Shown in pieces: positions 54,131-64,000 of a DNA stretch of 64,000 nucleotides. The position numbers and the translations under genes are program-made. The stretch's first letter is position 1; the number at the start of each line of letters is the position of its first letter. The DNA comes from Onchidella celtica (lineage: Eukaryota; Mollusca; Gastropoda; Systellommatophora; Onchidiidae). Where the stretch lies: assembly GCA_963931925.1 (NCBI GenBank), contig OZ007580.1:4269460-4333459 (forward strand), read 5' to 3'. The notes under the pieces are model-generated. The model ran no database searches. It had not been told where the DNA came from and saw only the letters and a program-made list of their open reading frames with translations.

Positions 54131-55924
54131 AACTTCTAGAACACAAACTTACTGACATTTTTCAACTCATTAACCAGCGTTTGACGTCATCACAAATCAG
54201 TTTACCAGTAAGGAAACTTAATTAACGTTCGTCGGTTTTTCTTTGTTTAACGACAAAGAACGATAGAACATTCCACCACAAATACATTTCACACAAATAC
54301 AAACGTGTTTGTTTGATCTTAATCGACAGTTAACAATTAAACAGTTTCCTGGACATTGACTTCATAAACGCTGCCGCATTTATTTTTCACATTTGTCTTC
54401 AAGTAAAACAAACACTGGAATTGTCCAAATGTGGATAATTTCATTCCAGCATCAGATTTCTCACAAATAGCCCTGAATTACGACAAATTAACAGAGAAGT
54501 AAGTGGTATTTCGGTAACAAGAAGGAAAATGACTCGTGCCGGTCTTTGTTGCGTAAAGAGGCCGCAGTGAACCATTTCAATATACACCGTAACAAAGATA
54601 ATCTGGATACTAAAGCTGTGTTTTCATGTGTACGGAGTTGGAAACGGCAACAAACCCATCAAGTAGTAAAAAAGAAAGTGTGTTTCATGTGTACAGAAAC
54701 GGCATGAAAACATTCTTTCTGTTTCACTACTTGAATATGGTTGTTTCCCTCCCTGTACACACGAGAGGCCAGCCCTGAGCTGTGTTTTCAAATGTACAGT
54801 AGTGACAACGGCAACGAAAAAGTAAAAAAAAATCCAAAAAAAATCCAACAAGCAGTAAAAAGAAAGAGTGTTTCTAGTCTATGTGTACGGAAACAGCGTT
54901 TTCGTACACACGAAAACATTCAAAAATCATCAGTTGAAGGGTTTTTTACGTTTCCGTTGCCGTCTCCTTTTCCGCACATATAAGAACCCAGCTTTAGGCC
55001 ACAACAAAAATAAAAACCGATGAAAACGGGCAAACTGACATCCCTGAATTAACTTACTTTCGCTCTCCCGATTGGAACAATGGCACAGCGAAGACAGGCC
55101 TTTCTCTCCAGCGAAGATGACAAGTAACAATCAAATCACAGCCAATAACTCACAGAGAAGAACAAGAACATACACAAGAGAAAGACAGTACAAGTGTTTT
55201 TTTACTCCAGGTCAATACGTCACGTCACACAAAGGCAAATGTCACATGGAAATGGCGTAGGTACATCTATTTACACCCCCCCCCCCCCCCAAGCCCCTCG
55301 CTGGAGACTTCTTCATTCATCCCACTCAAACAACTCCGAATAGTGGATTTTTTTGTCTTCGCCCAGCGCACTTCACCCACCTCCCCGACCCTCCCCTTCC
55401 GTGTCCAAATAAAGACTTTGTGAAATGACAATATGATGCCAGACAAAGATACAAATTGTACTGTTTGACTTTGTAAATCACTGACAATTTGGAAAATTCC
55501 GCAAATCCGGACCGCTTTGACGTCTTACAACCCTTTACAGGTTCTCTTGTTGTGTTCTGGTTGAAAGGGTAAGGGGTGGGGTGAGGCTGAGGATCTCAAC
55601 AGGCTTACTGTTAGGATCGGAGATAAGCCACCTGTCTTGATTAAGGTAAACGACCATTGTAATTATACTATACATACTCCGTGGCTTTTTTCCGTGTAAT
55701 AAACATGGATACATGGATTGTTTTCTTTCTCTCTCCTCTAAATGTATGCAAACTGCAGGCAATGACTGTTTGCGGTTCGTGCTGTTTATCACACATTCGT
55801 ACTGTCTGACGAACCGGGGAACAAAATAGACCTTTTCACAACCATCTCACACGTCATTAGTTACCACTGTTTGTATCGTAATCAACATGTTCACCAGTAA
55901 TTGTGATATTAGTACATTCAGTTC
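54131..55924. other. No gene seen
   Basis: A local imperfect repeat of GTTTTCATGTGTACGGA / GTTTCATGTGTACAGAAAC lies at about 54615-54915, and a C run at about 55277-55290. No exon. The minus-strand frame over 54930-55130 is open, but I recognise nothing in it. Confidence 0.5.
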
Positions 55925-56335
55925 ACACCACCCACACGATACTCATCCCACACACCACACAACATACAACTATCTTATCACAATTATCCCATACACCACA
56001 CTAAATACAACTATCGCATCACAATTATCCCACACACCACACTAAATACAACTATCGCATCACAATCACAGTCATCCCACACACAATACTAAATGCAACG
56101 ATCTCATCACAATCATCCCACATACCTTACTAAATACAACGATCTCATCACAATCTTCCCACATACCATACAACGATCTCATCACAATCATCCCACATAC
56201 CATACTGAATACAACGATCTCACCACAATCATCCCACATACCATACTAAATACAACGATCTCATCACAATCACCCCACACACCATACTAAATACAACGAT
56301 CTCATCACAATCAATTATCATCCCACACACTACAG
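55925..56335. repeat. ~41-bp minisatellite, about ten degenerate copies
   Basis: The unit is approximately CTAAATACAACGATCTCATC followed by ACAATCATCCCACATACCAT. Copies differ in length, and some lack the CTAAATA block. Confidence 0.92.
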
Positions 56336-56435
56336 TACACCAATGCCAATTGCTCAACACAAGAGAGGTACACAGAGAGAGACAGAGAGGGAGACAGGCG
56401 CACAGACAGAAGGACAGACAGACACAAGGCGAGGA

Positions 56436-56480
<45 letters not shown>

Positions 56481-57943
56481 GCGGGAGAGAGAGAACAAAG
56501 TATGCCGTTTGCCTTAAAAAAATCCTAAAATTAAAAATAAACCACTAAAATTATTGAGATCAAAATGAAACGAGGCAGCTATTTCCGTGCAGGTAAAAGA
56601 ATTAAATGCGCCCCGACCTGTCTATATAAGCACAAACGACTTCCTGCAAATCTCTGTTATTATTCAAAATCCTACAAATACAGACAATAATTCCACCTGC
56701 GTTGTCTTGCAGGTAAAAATATGTCACAATATCGCCATTGTGAGGGTTTCTTTGTTATCCTAATCCCGTTTTTAACCAGCCTTCAATTGCAACTAGCACA
56801 AATAGATAGTTAGTTCTGCTTTACGCACAGACCGCCAGGAAAAATCGATGACTGCAGCGTTGGCTTTGTCCCATCTACTCTAAATGTTTCATATCTTCGC
56901 ACGCGCGCTGACGTCAACTTTGAATCCCCAATACACAAACTTACGCACGCGCGTGCAGCAGGCCAGAGGAGTGGTTTGAGGGGAGAGGAATCTGTCAACT
57001 CTAGGTACAGACAATTGCTGCGTATGGAAATAACCGCTTTGTCTTAATATGGAAACAATGCGTTACGCTATATTAAGATTTCATTAACATAATATCCGCG
57101 GCCACAGAGGGGTGAATTTCTAATTCCTCTACGCGCCATTTCTGACTAAAGACAACAACTTGTGTGCCGACCATTTAGAGTAGAGTAAACATGACCTTCC
57201 TGTTCCGTCACACCTCCATTTCCGAACTGCCAACCTGTCAATCTCTCCAATCAGCCATTCCATGTAATGGTGACCAGTGGAGCAAAATGTTTTATCGGTC
57301 AGAAAAATTCTCTTACAACATACGCGGATCTAAAATGGGCTTTAAAAAAGGGAGGGCAGGGGGGGGGGGGGAGTATTAATGGTTTAAAATCTTTTTAATT
57401 TTCTTCCTTCTTCACATCCACCTACTCCTCCTAGCGCCCCGTCTCCCAGCCAGTAAACACACACACACACACACTAACAACAACAACAACAACAAATACG
57501 TCAGTAGGCAGCATTGATTTACATTTACCAACTGGTTCGACAAAACCCTTCAGGACATCGCCACAAGCCTTCACACCGAATCTGTTTTGAGTAAGTTCTA
57601 CCACTGAATACAATTTTGAAAGTTCCCACCCGGCAATCGCTGAATGGTCTATCAAGTAATACCTTTCTTGGTTCCTACACCCTTCTCAGTTTGACAAAGT
57701 ATTTCCTTCCCCTACAGCCGAAGGCTAAAGGTATCGTGACTAAGCAATATAGAACAGTATTACACTAACAGGCAATGTGGAAACAACTACACCAACCCCA
57801 ATACCATCTGGGGATCTTTTAAAGTCCCATGACATTTTATGAGAAACTCGATCATTATCTGACCCCTGACTTTCTAGCGGGTCATTCATAAAGTAAGCAC
57901 GCTCGGATGGGGACATGGTGGTCTGTAGAGCATGCTTTTCAGT
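56336..57943. other. No gene seen; (GA)n, (CA)n and (CAA)n tracts
   Basis: (GA)n with a G run lies at about 56375-56495, (CA)n at about 57458-57473 and (CAA)n at about 57476-57495. A G run lies at about 57358-57371. No conserved exon. Confidence 0.5.
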
Positions 57944-57957
57944 CATGGTAATGACTT

Positions 57958-58099
57958 GAGTTCGAGTTTGCGTTCGGAGGAGGCACGTCAACACGATAAT
58001 GGTCACAAACTGTGCTAGGAAGAAGCAAGATGACAGACAGAATAGAGCAGAATGATAGAATAGAAGAAGACCCTACCAAAAGTGCCCACCAACCACATA
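57958..58099 (-). repeat. CAAACT-tail retroposon with perfect 14-bp target duplication
   Basis: The best copy: GAGTTCGAGTTTGCG, GGCACGTCAACACGATAATG, TGTGCTAGGAAGAAGCAAGA, AGAATGATAGAATAGAAG, GTGCCCACCAACCACATA. CATGGTAATGACTT occurs directly on both sides (57944-57957 and 58100-58113). That length of duplication is typical of LINE-driven insertion. Confidence 0.88.
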
Positions 58100-58311
58100 C
58101 ATGGTAATGACTTAAAAAGTTTCGTTTTATCATTTTTTCTCACAAAATAAATCGTTGGATAATTTTTTTTTTAAAAAGTGTTCTACGAAACACTCAAACA
58201 AACCATGCAAAATCCCACTTGTACTTTACAGCGTTCAAACATCACGGCTTTATCAGGAACATGACCTGAATGTACTTTCTGGAATTCCCTAGTCCTTCTC
58301 TCTATCTCAGA

Positions 58312-58460
58312 GTTTGAGTTTGGACAAAGCACATATATTGATTGATATGATAACGGTCACCACATGCTAGGAAAAAGCAAGACGATAGAAAGGATATAAC
58401 AGATTGATAGGACAGGAGGACACCCCCAAGAAACTCCCTAAAACTATCCGATTCATCTCG
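58312..58460 (-). repeat. CAAACT-tail retroposon copy
   Basis: It contains GAGTTTGAGTTTGGACAAAG, GATAACGGTCACC, GCTAGGAAAAAGCAAGACGA and GATAGGACAGGAGGA. A small insertion (ATTGATTGATAT) disrupts the GTCGACAC motif. Confidence 0.75.
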
Positions 58461-59158
58461 GCGATGTACCTGCTGTACTAGTGTCTTTTCTTCCCTAGCT
58501 CATCATTTCACACACAAACATACATGTATCAGCAGCACGTCAGTCAAACACCAAAACACTGTTAGTTAGTTGCGTCACCAGATCGGCCCGCGACACACAA
58601 AAGACGAGGACAGATCAATGAAGGCGCGAGAAAACTAGCCCAAGGGCGCACAGATCGATACCAGTTGTAGCTGCTGCAGGCCGACGTCATTACGTCATGC
58701 CGCTATCTAGGTCATAGTCTTCCCGGACTGGGTCGACCGCAACCAAAGGGAGACAACTGATAATAATAAAGACAGGTCAAAATGACCGGTGTGAGGTTAT
58801 GTTTTAGACCCTTTAGACAAAGTGGATTTACCATCCCCTCCCATTAAAATTGACTACGGTGTCCGGCATTTATTACAACCCACTCCCATCACTCCTTATT
58901 TTTGATGAAGTGGTTACTGCGACCGGAATCAGATTTTCTGCAGTTCGTTAATTGTCACTTTGTTGCCAACAGTTTCATCGACTCAGCACCGCGCAACCCT
59001 AGTCTTCGTTTCTTCCAACTCCATTTTTTTTTGTACAACCGAGAAATTCGGCGTTTGCGGCTTTTAGCATTATGATAAGGAGATAAAATAAATTGGGGGC
59101 GCGAAGTGGCTTGATAAGTGTCATAATGCATTTTCAACAAGTGTCAAAGTGTGCATTC
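58461..59158. other. No gene seen
   Basis: Unique-looking sequence with no recognised exon or repeat. Confidence 0.5.
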
Positions 59159-59164
59159 TTTATA

Positions 59165-59451
59165 CAGGGTTCATAGCAGACTTTGATGAGTTCTTTTCAA
59201 GGTTTTTCAAGGTCAAATTTTTAATTTTCAAGGCCACAAAACACCGCGACAAAAACTACGCATGTCCGTAAAAAACCTGTGCGACTACACCGCCGTCTAC
59301 GTTTCCGTTAGGCCTAGCACCTAGGCCCGAAATTTTTTGTTTTTTCAAGGTTATTCAAGGTTGTGCTCTGTTTTCCAGGCTTTTCGACCCTGAAAAACAA
59401 TTTTCGTTTTTGAAGGTTTTTCCAGGTTTTCAAGGTCCGCTATGAACCCTG
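59165..59451. mobile_element. CAGGGTTCA MITE relative, copy 6 (perfect 6-bp duplication)
   Basis: The ends CAGGGTTCATAGCAGAC and GTCCGCTATGAACCCTG are inverted repeats. TTTATA flanks both sides (59159-59164 and 59452-59457). Subterminal TTTTCAAGGTTTTTCAAGG motifs replace the AAGGACTT motifs of copies 1-4, so it is a sister subfamily. Confidence 0.85.
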
Positions 59452-59924
59452 TTTATACCCATTCTACACATACTAACTGATCTCCAGCTTCTATGAAGAT
59501 TGAGCCAATAAGAACCAAGGTTACCACAGGCGATCTTTTGCTTAAAATATATTTAGGGTTAGAGTTCATTTCAGTTCCATATGCGGTACTGATGATCGTC
59601 TCCTAATAAATTATCTAAGTATATGATTGTATAATAGTATGACCAATATTCACATAATGAGAGCCAACAAACTGTCAGTGCCGTACAGTGGTGTAGAGAA
59701 GCGTTTTGGATACAGCGCCGTTCAACCTACCAGACCTTATCTAAAGAAAAAGAGCTTTGACAAAGAATGATGGGCGGGGTGGGAGAGGAGAACAATGAAC
59801 GGGTGGGGGGGGGGGGGAGAGAAGCGGCTAAGACTGCTATCGACAATCAATAGCCGAATTTGAACTTACAAAATACAATCAATCCAGGAGCACCTCATTG
59901 CCCTAAAATGAGTTTTTGGCTGAA
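59452..59924. other. No gene seen; G run
   Basis: G run at about 59801-59818. Nothing else recognised. Confidence 0.5.
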
Positions 59925-60115
59925 CTGAATTACACACTACTTCTGCAGGCCTTCTCCACTGAGTGTCAAAGTATCGAGCGGATTCGGTGTGTAATTTGTA
60001 GCATTACTAAAAAAAGACGCCGTATCTCTAAAGTTATGAGCACATGGAACTCCAATCATCAATTTCTAAGAGGTTGATGGAAGGACTGAGAACCATGTCA
60101 TTCTAAAGGGGCATT
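59925..60115. repeat. Interspersed repeat, copy B
   Basis: Matches 49640-49915 in order and orientation (ACACTACTTCTGCAGGCCTT, CGGTGTGTAATTTGTAGC, GTATCTCTAAAGTTATGAGC, AAAGGGGCA). Confidence 0.65.
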
Positions 60116-60450
60116 TTGTTCCACAATCATGGCAAAAGTAAGGCGTCCAGCTATCATGAAGTGGTCCAATATTATTATTTGGACACAGGACGTGCTATAC
60201 AGATACATTAAATTTTGTAATGGGGGACCGCTGGGAGTTAAACATCTAACGCCACACCCGTAGAGTGCACAACTCGCAACTTCTTGCACACCATGCGCGA
60301 CTGTAGGCAGGTGAGCAGAGACAAGACAGAGGAAAGAACACGATGTGAAGAATGAATAAGGGACATCAGGTTTTTCTTCAACAACTCTGAAAGACGAAAT
60401 TCCCTCATGCCGTATTATAGACATGAAAACACCGCTAATTGGCCAATGGA

Positions 60451-60579
60451 GTCTTGAGTTCGAGTTTGGAGCAAGCACATCGGCAGAATAACGGCCATAT
60501 TGTGCCAGGAAGAAGCGAACCAGCAGACAGAATAGAACAGAATGGTAAGACATTAGGAGAAGAGCCCGCAAACACTCGC
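60451..60579 (-). repeat. CAAACT-tail retroposon with 11-bp target duplication
   Basis: It contains CTTGAGTTCGAGTTTGGAGC, AGCACATCGGCAGAATAACG, GTGCCAGGAAGAAGCGAACC and ACAGAATAGAACAGAATGGT. TGGCCAATGGA lies directly on both sides (60440-60450 and 60580-60590). The 167-codon frame running across it is a chance frame. Confidence 0.82.
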
Positions 60580-60590
60580 TGGCCAATGGA

Positions 60591-62940
60591 TCACTGAACA
60601 ATAAGAGAAGACAGGGTTTGGGGTAAAAAAAAATTCAGGACATTATGAAACCACAATGGGCACATTCTCTCTCTCTCTTTCAGTGTACCCCCCGAGACAC
60701 AGAATATCGAGACGAACCATTCCTTCTTTCACTATTAATTATGTTTAAAACAGGAACATCAGTCTGATGTGAGTGCAGCCAGTCTCCTCAAAACACAGAG
60801 CATTACAGAACTGCACGCTCTTGTCAGCACTACGAGAAACCCGCCGACCTGAATGTCAAACTCTGTGGTGCTCTGCCAGAACTGCAGAAAACCTTAGATT
60901 TTCTTAAAAGAACAAATCTGCAAATTTAGATTTGGTGAACGAAAGAAGAAGAAGAAGAAGACTATAATTATGTCCACAAATTACGGGCATATAAATAAGG
61001 CGAGTACTGCTAATTTTCGTTCAATTAGGAAGGGGTGTGGTGTGAATTGTTGCATTGTTGACATCGACAACACGCCCGCAAGGGGACGGACGGATTATGA
61101 CGAATTGGTTCATCTCGGCATCCTGTGACTCGGGGTATAGTACCCCATGCATGCCTTGCCAGGCATTTTTGCCAATTTTTGACTTTGCTTTAAGCCTCGC
61201 TCGACCCCACAGTTTTTCTGTGGTTTTTTAAAAATTATAATTTCTTCTAGTCTTCCTGTCTCCCATCTGTTCCCCTCCCATCATCCAAATCTATCCCCCC
61301 CCCCCCTCCATGCAAACGCAGCCACACTTGTACCACGGAATTTCTTCCACTTCAATGCATTTTCTGCAAGATTGAAGTTCATCATTCTGCCCCCTTCAAT
61401 CCTTTTCGACTTTCAACTTCTTCATGACGTCGCGTCTGTGCTCACGCCGGAAGTAATGTTATGACGTCAGGTCCATCGCTGCACTGTTCACACACACACA
61501 CACACAGACGGGCCAGCACAAAATATTAATGATATAAAAGCCTCATCAAGAACAAGAAAACTAAATAAATAAACGTTGTAGAAAGTTCTAACTCAATTAC
61601 CAGCCGCCGCAGGTCCCTTGAGGGATGACAGAGTTACCTTAATTCGCTAGGTCGGACGTCAGGAGAACTGAGGACTGAATACGCTGCTCTGACTACAAAT
61701 AATAATTGGCTCTCCTTTCTTTTCTTCAGCTGACGTGATACGTTCGTTTCATTCATTAATAATTTTGTTTGCATTAATTCACATCCCATTAAAGCACTGT
61801 AATACTCCTTATGACAGCTCATGTAACCCAGCCCAGAGACGTCATACGCTGGCAAGATCTCTTAAAAGTACAGGGATTGCGAAATAGTCTCAGATGACAA
61901 ACCGATTGTATTTCTGCCATTTTGCGGAAAAAAAAAAAAAATGTACGTCACGTCCTTCCAGCTCAAATTCACTTTTTAACTTCGGTTTACAGAATTAGAA
62001 TGAATGCGCTGCATCTTTTCATCTGAGTTCTAATTATGTACGACTTGCAGTTTTTTTTTAGTCGTCAGAAAATGGAGATTGAACGAAGAATAAAGCAGAG
62101 AGCAAAGCGAGATGGGGTTGTTTTTTTTTTTTTTTCAGTTTCTCCTTTAAAAACTTTGGTTTTGGCATAGGCGGTGTTCTTTCACAACGTGGCAGAGTTC
62201 TGCGACTGGGATTTTCAACGACTGTGTCCAGAACTACGACATTCTGCCGCCAGCTACTCCAAGAATTCGGCCACTCTCCCTTCTTGTCTCCGAGTCCTAG
62301 ACGGCTGTCACTTCCTGCAAATTCCTTGCTGCAGACAAGATAATCAAGTATACTTCAGTGAGTCTAGAGGACCAAAGCTCATCCTGGTGTCGTCGTTTTG
62401 TCAACCCACACTAGTCTGTTTTTTTCGTCTTAACCCTCAATGCGCCGCCCCCATTTCTGCTTGTGAGTAATTTGATTTTGCGGGGATCCGTTCTTAGGGG
62501 CATAATTACGGGACTTTCATGATCATTTCTCTGTATTCAAAGTATATATTGTAGATATTGTGTATCCTCGATTTACTGTATATTGTAGAAATTACTAAAA
62601 CAAAAGAAAAAAACAAAACAAAACAAATGGATGGAGTAATTCATTATGGTGCAATTTTGATTTTTGTTCTTTGCTCGACGCTACAGCCTAAACGGCAGTT
62701 TCAAAAATCATAATATTTTGTATGGACCGATTGTGTTGATTCAAGTTTCAGGTGTTTTTAAATAAAAAGTTGTAAACATGTAAAATACAATCATCTTTGT
62801 TGTGGCTCCCCGTAGTGAGCACCGGAAACGGTGTATTAACACGCGTTTAGTTCGGTGCGAGCAATTTCCCTGCCAGAAATGAGTGCGCTCTGGTGCACTT
62901 GAAATTTGTAGTCAGACTAGAATATGGGTAGCTTTCTACA
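60591..62940. other. No gene seen
   Basis: (CA)n at about 61490-61507, C run at about 61297-61309, and poly-A/poly-T patches. The 98-codon frame at 62174-62470 shows no recognised domain. Confidence 0.5.
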
Positions 62941-63023
62941 CTAAAAAAAAAGAGAGAGAGAGAGATGGAACGGCTGATTCACAGGTTTATCCTGGACAAT
63001 GCCGGAAACTTCATCTACTACTA

Positions 63024-64000
63024 CTATTTCCTGTTGCACCCACTGGTGCTTAGGGCAGCAACAAAGGATCTCCAGCCCTGTCTGTCCTGGGCCATCTTTG
63101 CGAGAGTTCCCCATGAGTGATTGAAGGATTTCATCTCTGCCTCGATTGTTCTCCGCCAGGTTGCCTTGGGTCTGCCTCGCTTGCGCCGTCCCTCCGGTGT
63201 CCACTGAAGTGCTGTTTTGGTTATAGAATTTGCTTCCTTTCGCAGCACGTGTCCAAGCCATCTCCATCGTCTCTTCGTGATGATGTTGGCTATTTCTTCT
63301 TGCTTGCATCGCCTTAGTAGTTCCTGATTAGAAATCTTGTTTGGCCAAAAGATGCGGAGAATCCTACGAAGACATGTGGTGTGGAAGGAAGACAACTTGG
63401 CGAGGTCACCTTCTGTCATTCGCCAACACTCTGATCCATACAGGAGTGTGGATAGGACACAGCTTTGGTACAGTCTGATCTTGGTGTTGATGCCGTATTG
63501 TGTCGATTTCCAGATGTTGCTCATACTTTGAAAGGCAGCCCTTGCATTTCCCAGCCTACTTTGGATGTCCTCCTTTGTGCCACCCTCTGGTCTGATAATG
63601 CTACCAAGGTATTTAAATTTGTCCGTCGTGGTGAGGTTCTTGTCATCTACTTGCACTGGTGCTGGAGTGTCTACATTTAGGGTCATAATCTCTGTCTTCT
63701 TCTGGCTAATCCGAAGGCCTACTTTGCATCCAAAATTATGTAGTCTCTGCGTCTTATCTTGCATGTGTTGGTGACTATGTGACAATAGCGCAAGGTCATC
63801 CGCAAAGTCCAAATCCTCTAGGTTGTCGAAGAGTGTCCATCTGATGCCTCTTGGTACATCCTCTGTAGTTTTCCGCATAATCCAGTCGATTACGAGGTTA
63901 AACAAAATTGTTGACATCACACATCCTTGCCGTACACCAGTTTTCACTTCAAAGGATGCATCACTGTTTCCGACACTGCAACTGAAGTTCTTGTAAAAGC
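63024..64000 (-). CDS. Non-LTR retrotransposon reverse transcriptase, C-terminal part
   Basis: The frame is open from the window edge to the stop at 63024, giving about 325 codons with no interruption. It contains GVRQGCVMSTILFNLVIDW, then the catalytic FADD motif (63795-63806, LDFADDLALLSHS), then KFKYLGSII, and a C-terminal RRWRWLGHVLRKE ... GRRKRGRPKATWRRT ... DRQGWRSFVAAL region. These are standard for LINE proteins that copy their RNA by target-primed reverse transcription. The clade is uncertain. The N-terminal endonuclease and the first RT motifs lie beyond the window. The lack of stops or frameshifts suggests a young copy. It is on the same strand as KDM6A. Confidence 0.92.
   Translation of the reverse strand, partial: FYKNFSCSVGNSDASFEVKTGVRQGCVMSTILFNLVIDWIMRKTTEDVPRGIRWTLFDNLEDLDFADDLALLSHSHQHMQDKTQRLHNFGCKVGLRISQKKTEIMTLNVDTPAPVQVDDKNLTTTDKFKYLGSIIRPEGGTKEDIQSRLGNARAAFQSMSNIWKSTQYGINTKIRLYQSCVLSTLLYGSECWRMTEGDLAKLSSFHTTCLRRILRIFWPNKISNQELLRRCKQEEIANIITKRRWRWLGHVLRKEANSITKTALQWTPEGRRKRGRPKATWRRTIEAEMKSFNHSWGTLAKMAQDRQGWRSFVAALSTSGCNRK

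Noticed and set aside
54930-55130. Minus-strand frame ending near a GTAAGT donor (AGEKGLSSLCHCSNRES)
   Set aside because: It resembles no KDM6A segment and no other protein I recognise; acceptor not found.
60098-60601. 167-codon minus-strand frame
   Set aside because: It runs through a retroposon copy and its flanks, with no recognised domain or splice sites.
62174-62470. 98-codon plus-strand frame, possible small gene
   Set aside because: No known domain, no promoter or splice context that I can support.

Overview
This 64 kb window is animal nuclear DNA dominated by repeats, most likely from a mollusc. I favour a gastropod with low confidence, judging from the general look of the repeats rather than any diagnostic gene. 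There are no operons, Shine-Dalgarno sites or dense genes. The only host coding sequence I can support is four short, spliced exons on the minus strand (36530-36623, 38950-38984, 45509-45563, 47298-47418). They join in phase into the tetratricopeptide-repeat (TPR) region of a KDM6A/UTX histone H3K27 demethylase. I found no further exon on either side, so most of the window appears to be intron of this gene or flanking DNA. The only other convincing protein-coding sequence is the 3' part of a LINE reverse transcriptase running off the right edge (63024-64000, minus strand).

Left part (1-12.2 kb): small inverted-repeat (MITE-like) elements, a copy of a short retroposon split by one of them, long (GATA), (GACA) and (GA) microsatellites, a 62-bp x 5 tandem repeat, and a 2.9 kb minisatellite of about 49 units in which every unit carries a long run of G (9184-12099).

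12237-17937 holds a complete, apparently very young, non-autonomous LTR retrotransposon. It has two 1412-bp LTRs that read as identical, a primer-site candidate, a polypurine tract and a perfect 5-bp target duplication, but no gag or pol.

18-36.5 kb: trinucleotide and tetranucleotide tracts, several degenerate minisatellites, short duplications, a tRNA-derived SINE, a LINE relic, and a 3.6 kb array of about 89 copies of a 40-bp unit. That array plus a microsatellite ends within about 40 bp of a KDM6A splice donor.

36.5-47.4 kb: the KDM6A exons. Their introns hold several miniature transposons, including two neighbouring copies of a family with 6-bp target duplications, an 820-bp element with a 53-bp satellite in its core, a 175-bp hAT-like MITE with an intact 8-bp duplication, and a long tRNA-derived SINE.

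47.4-64 kb: intron or intergenic DNA with more members of the same families, a composite hairpin/module tandem array interrupted by a truncated LINE end (52.9-54.1 kb), a 41-bp minisatellite, and the LINE at the edge.

Three families recur across the window and tie it together. The first is a ~130-145 bp retroposon with a (CAAACT)n-like tail and 11-14 bp target duplications, seen 11 times and always in the same orientation. The second is a miniature DNA transposon family with CAGGGTTCA ends and 6-bp target duplications, seen six times. The third is a tRNA-headed SINE with a conserved 3' domain, seen three times. All identities and copy counts were read by eye.
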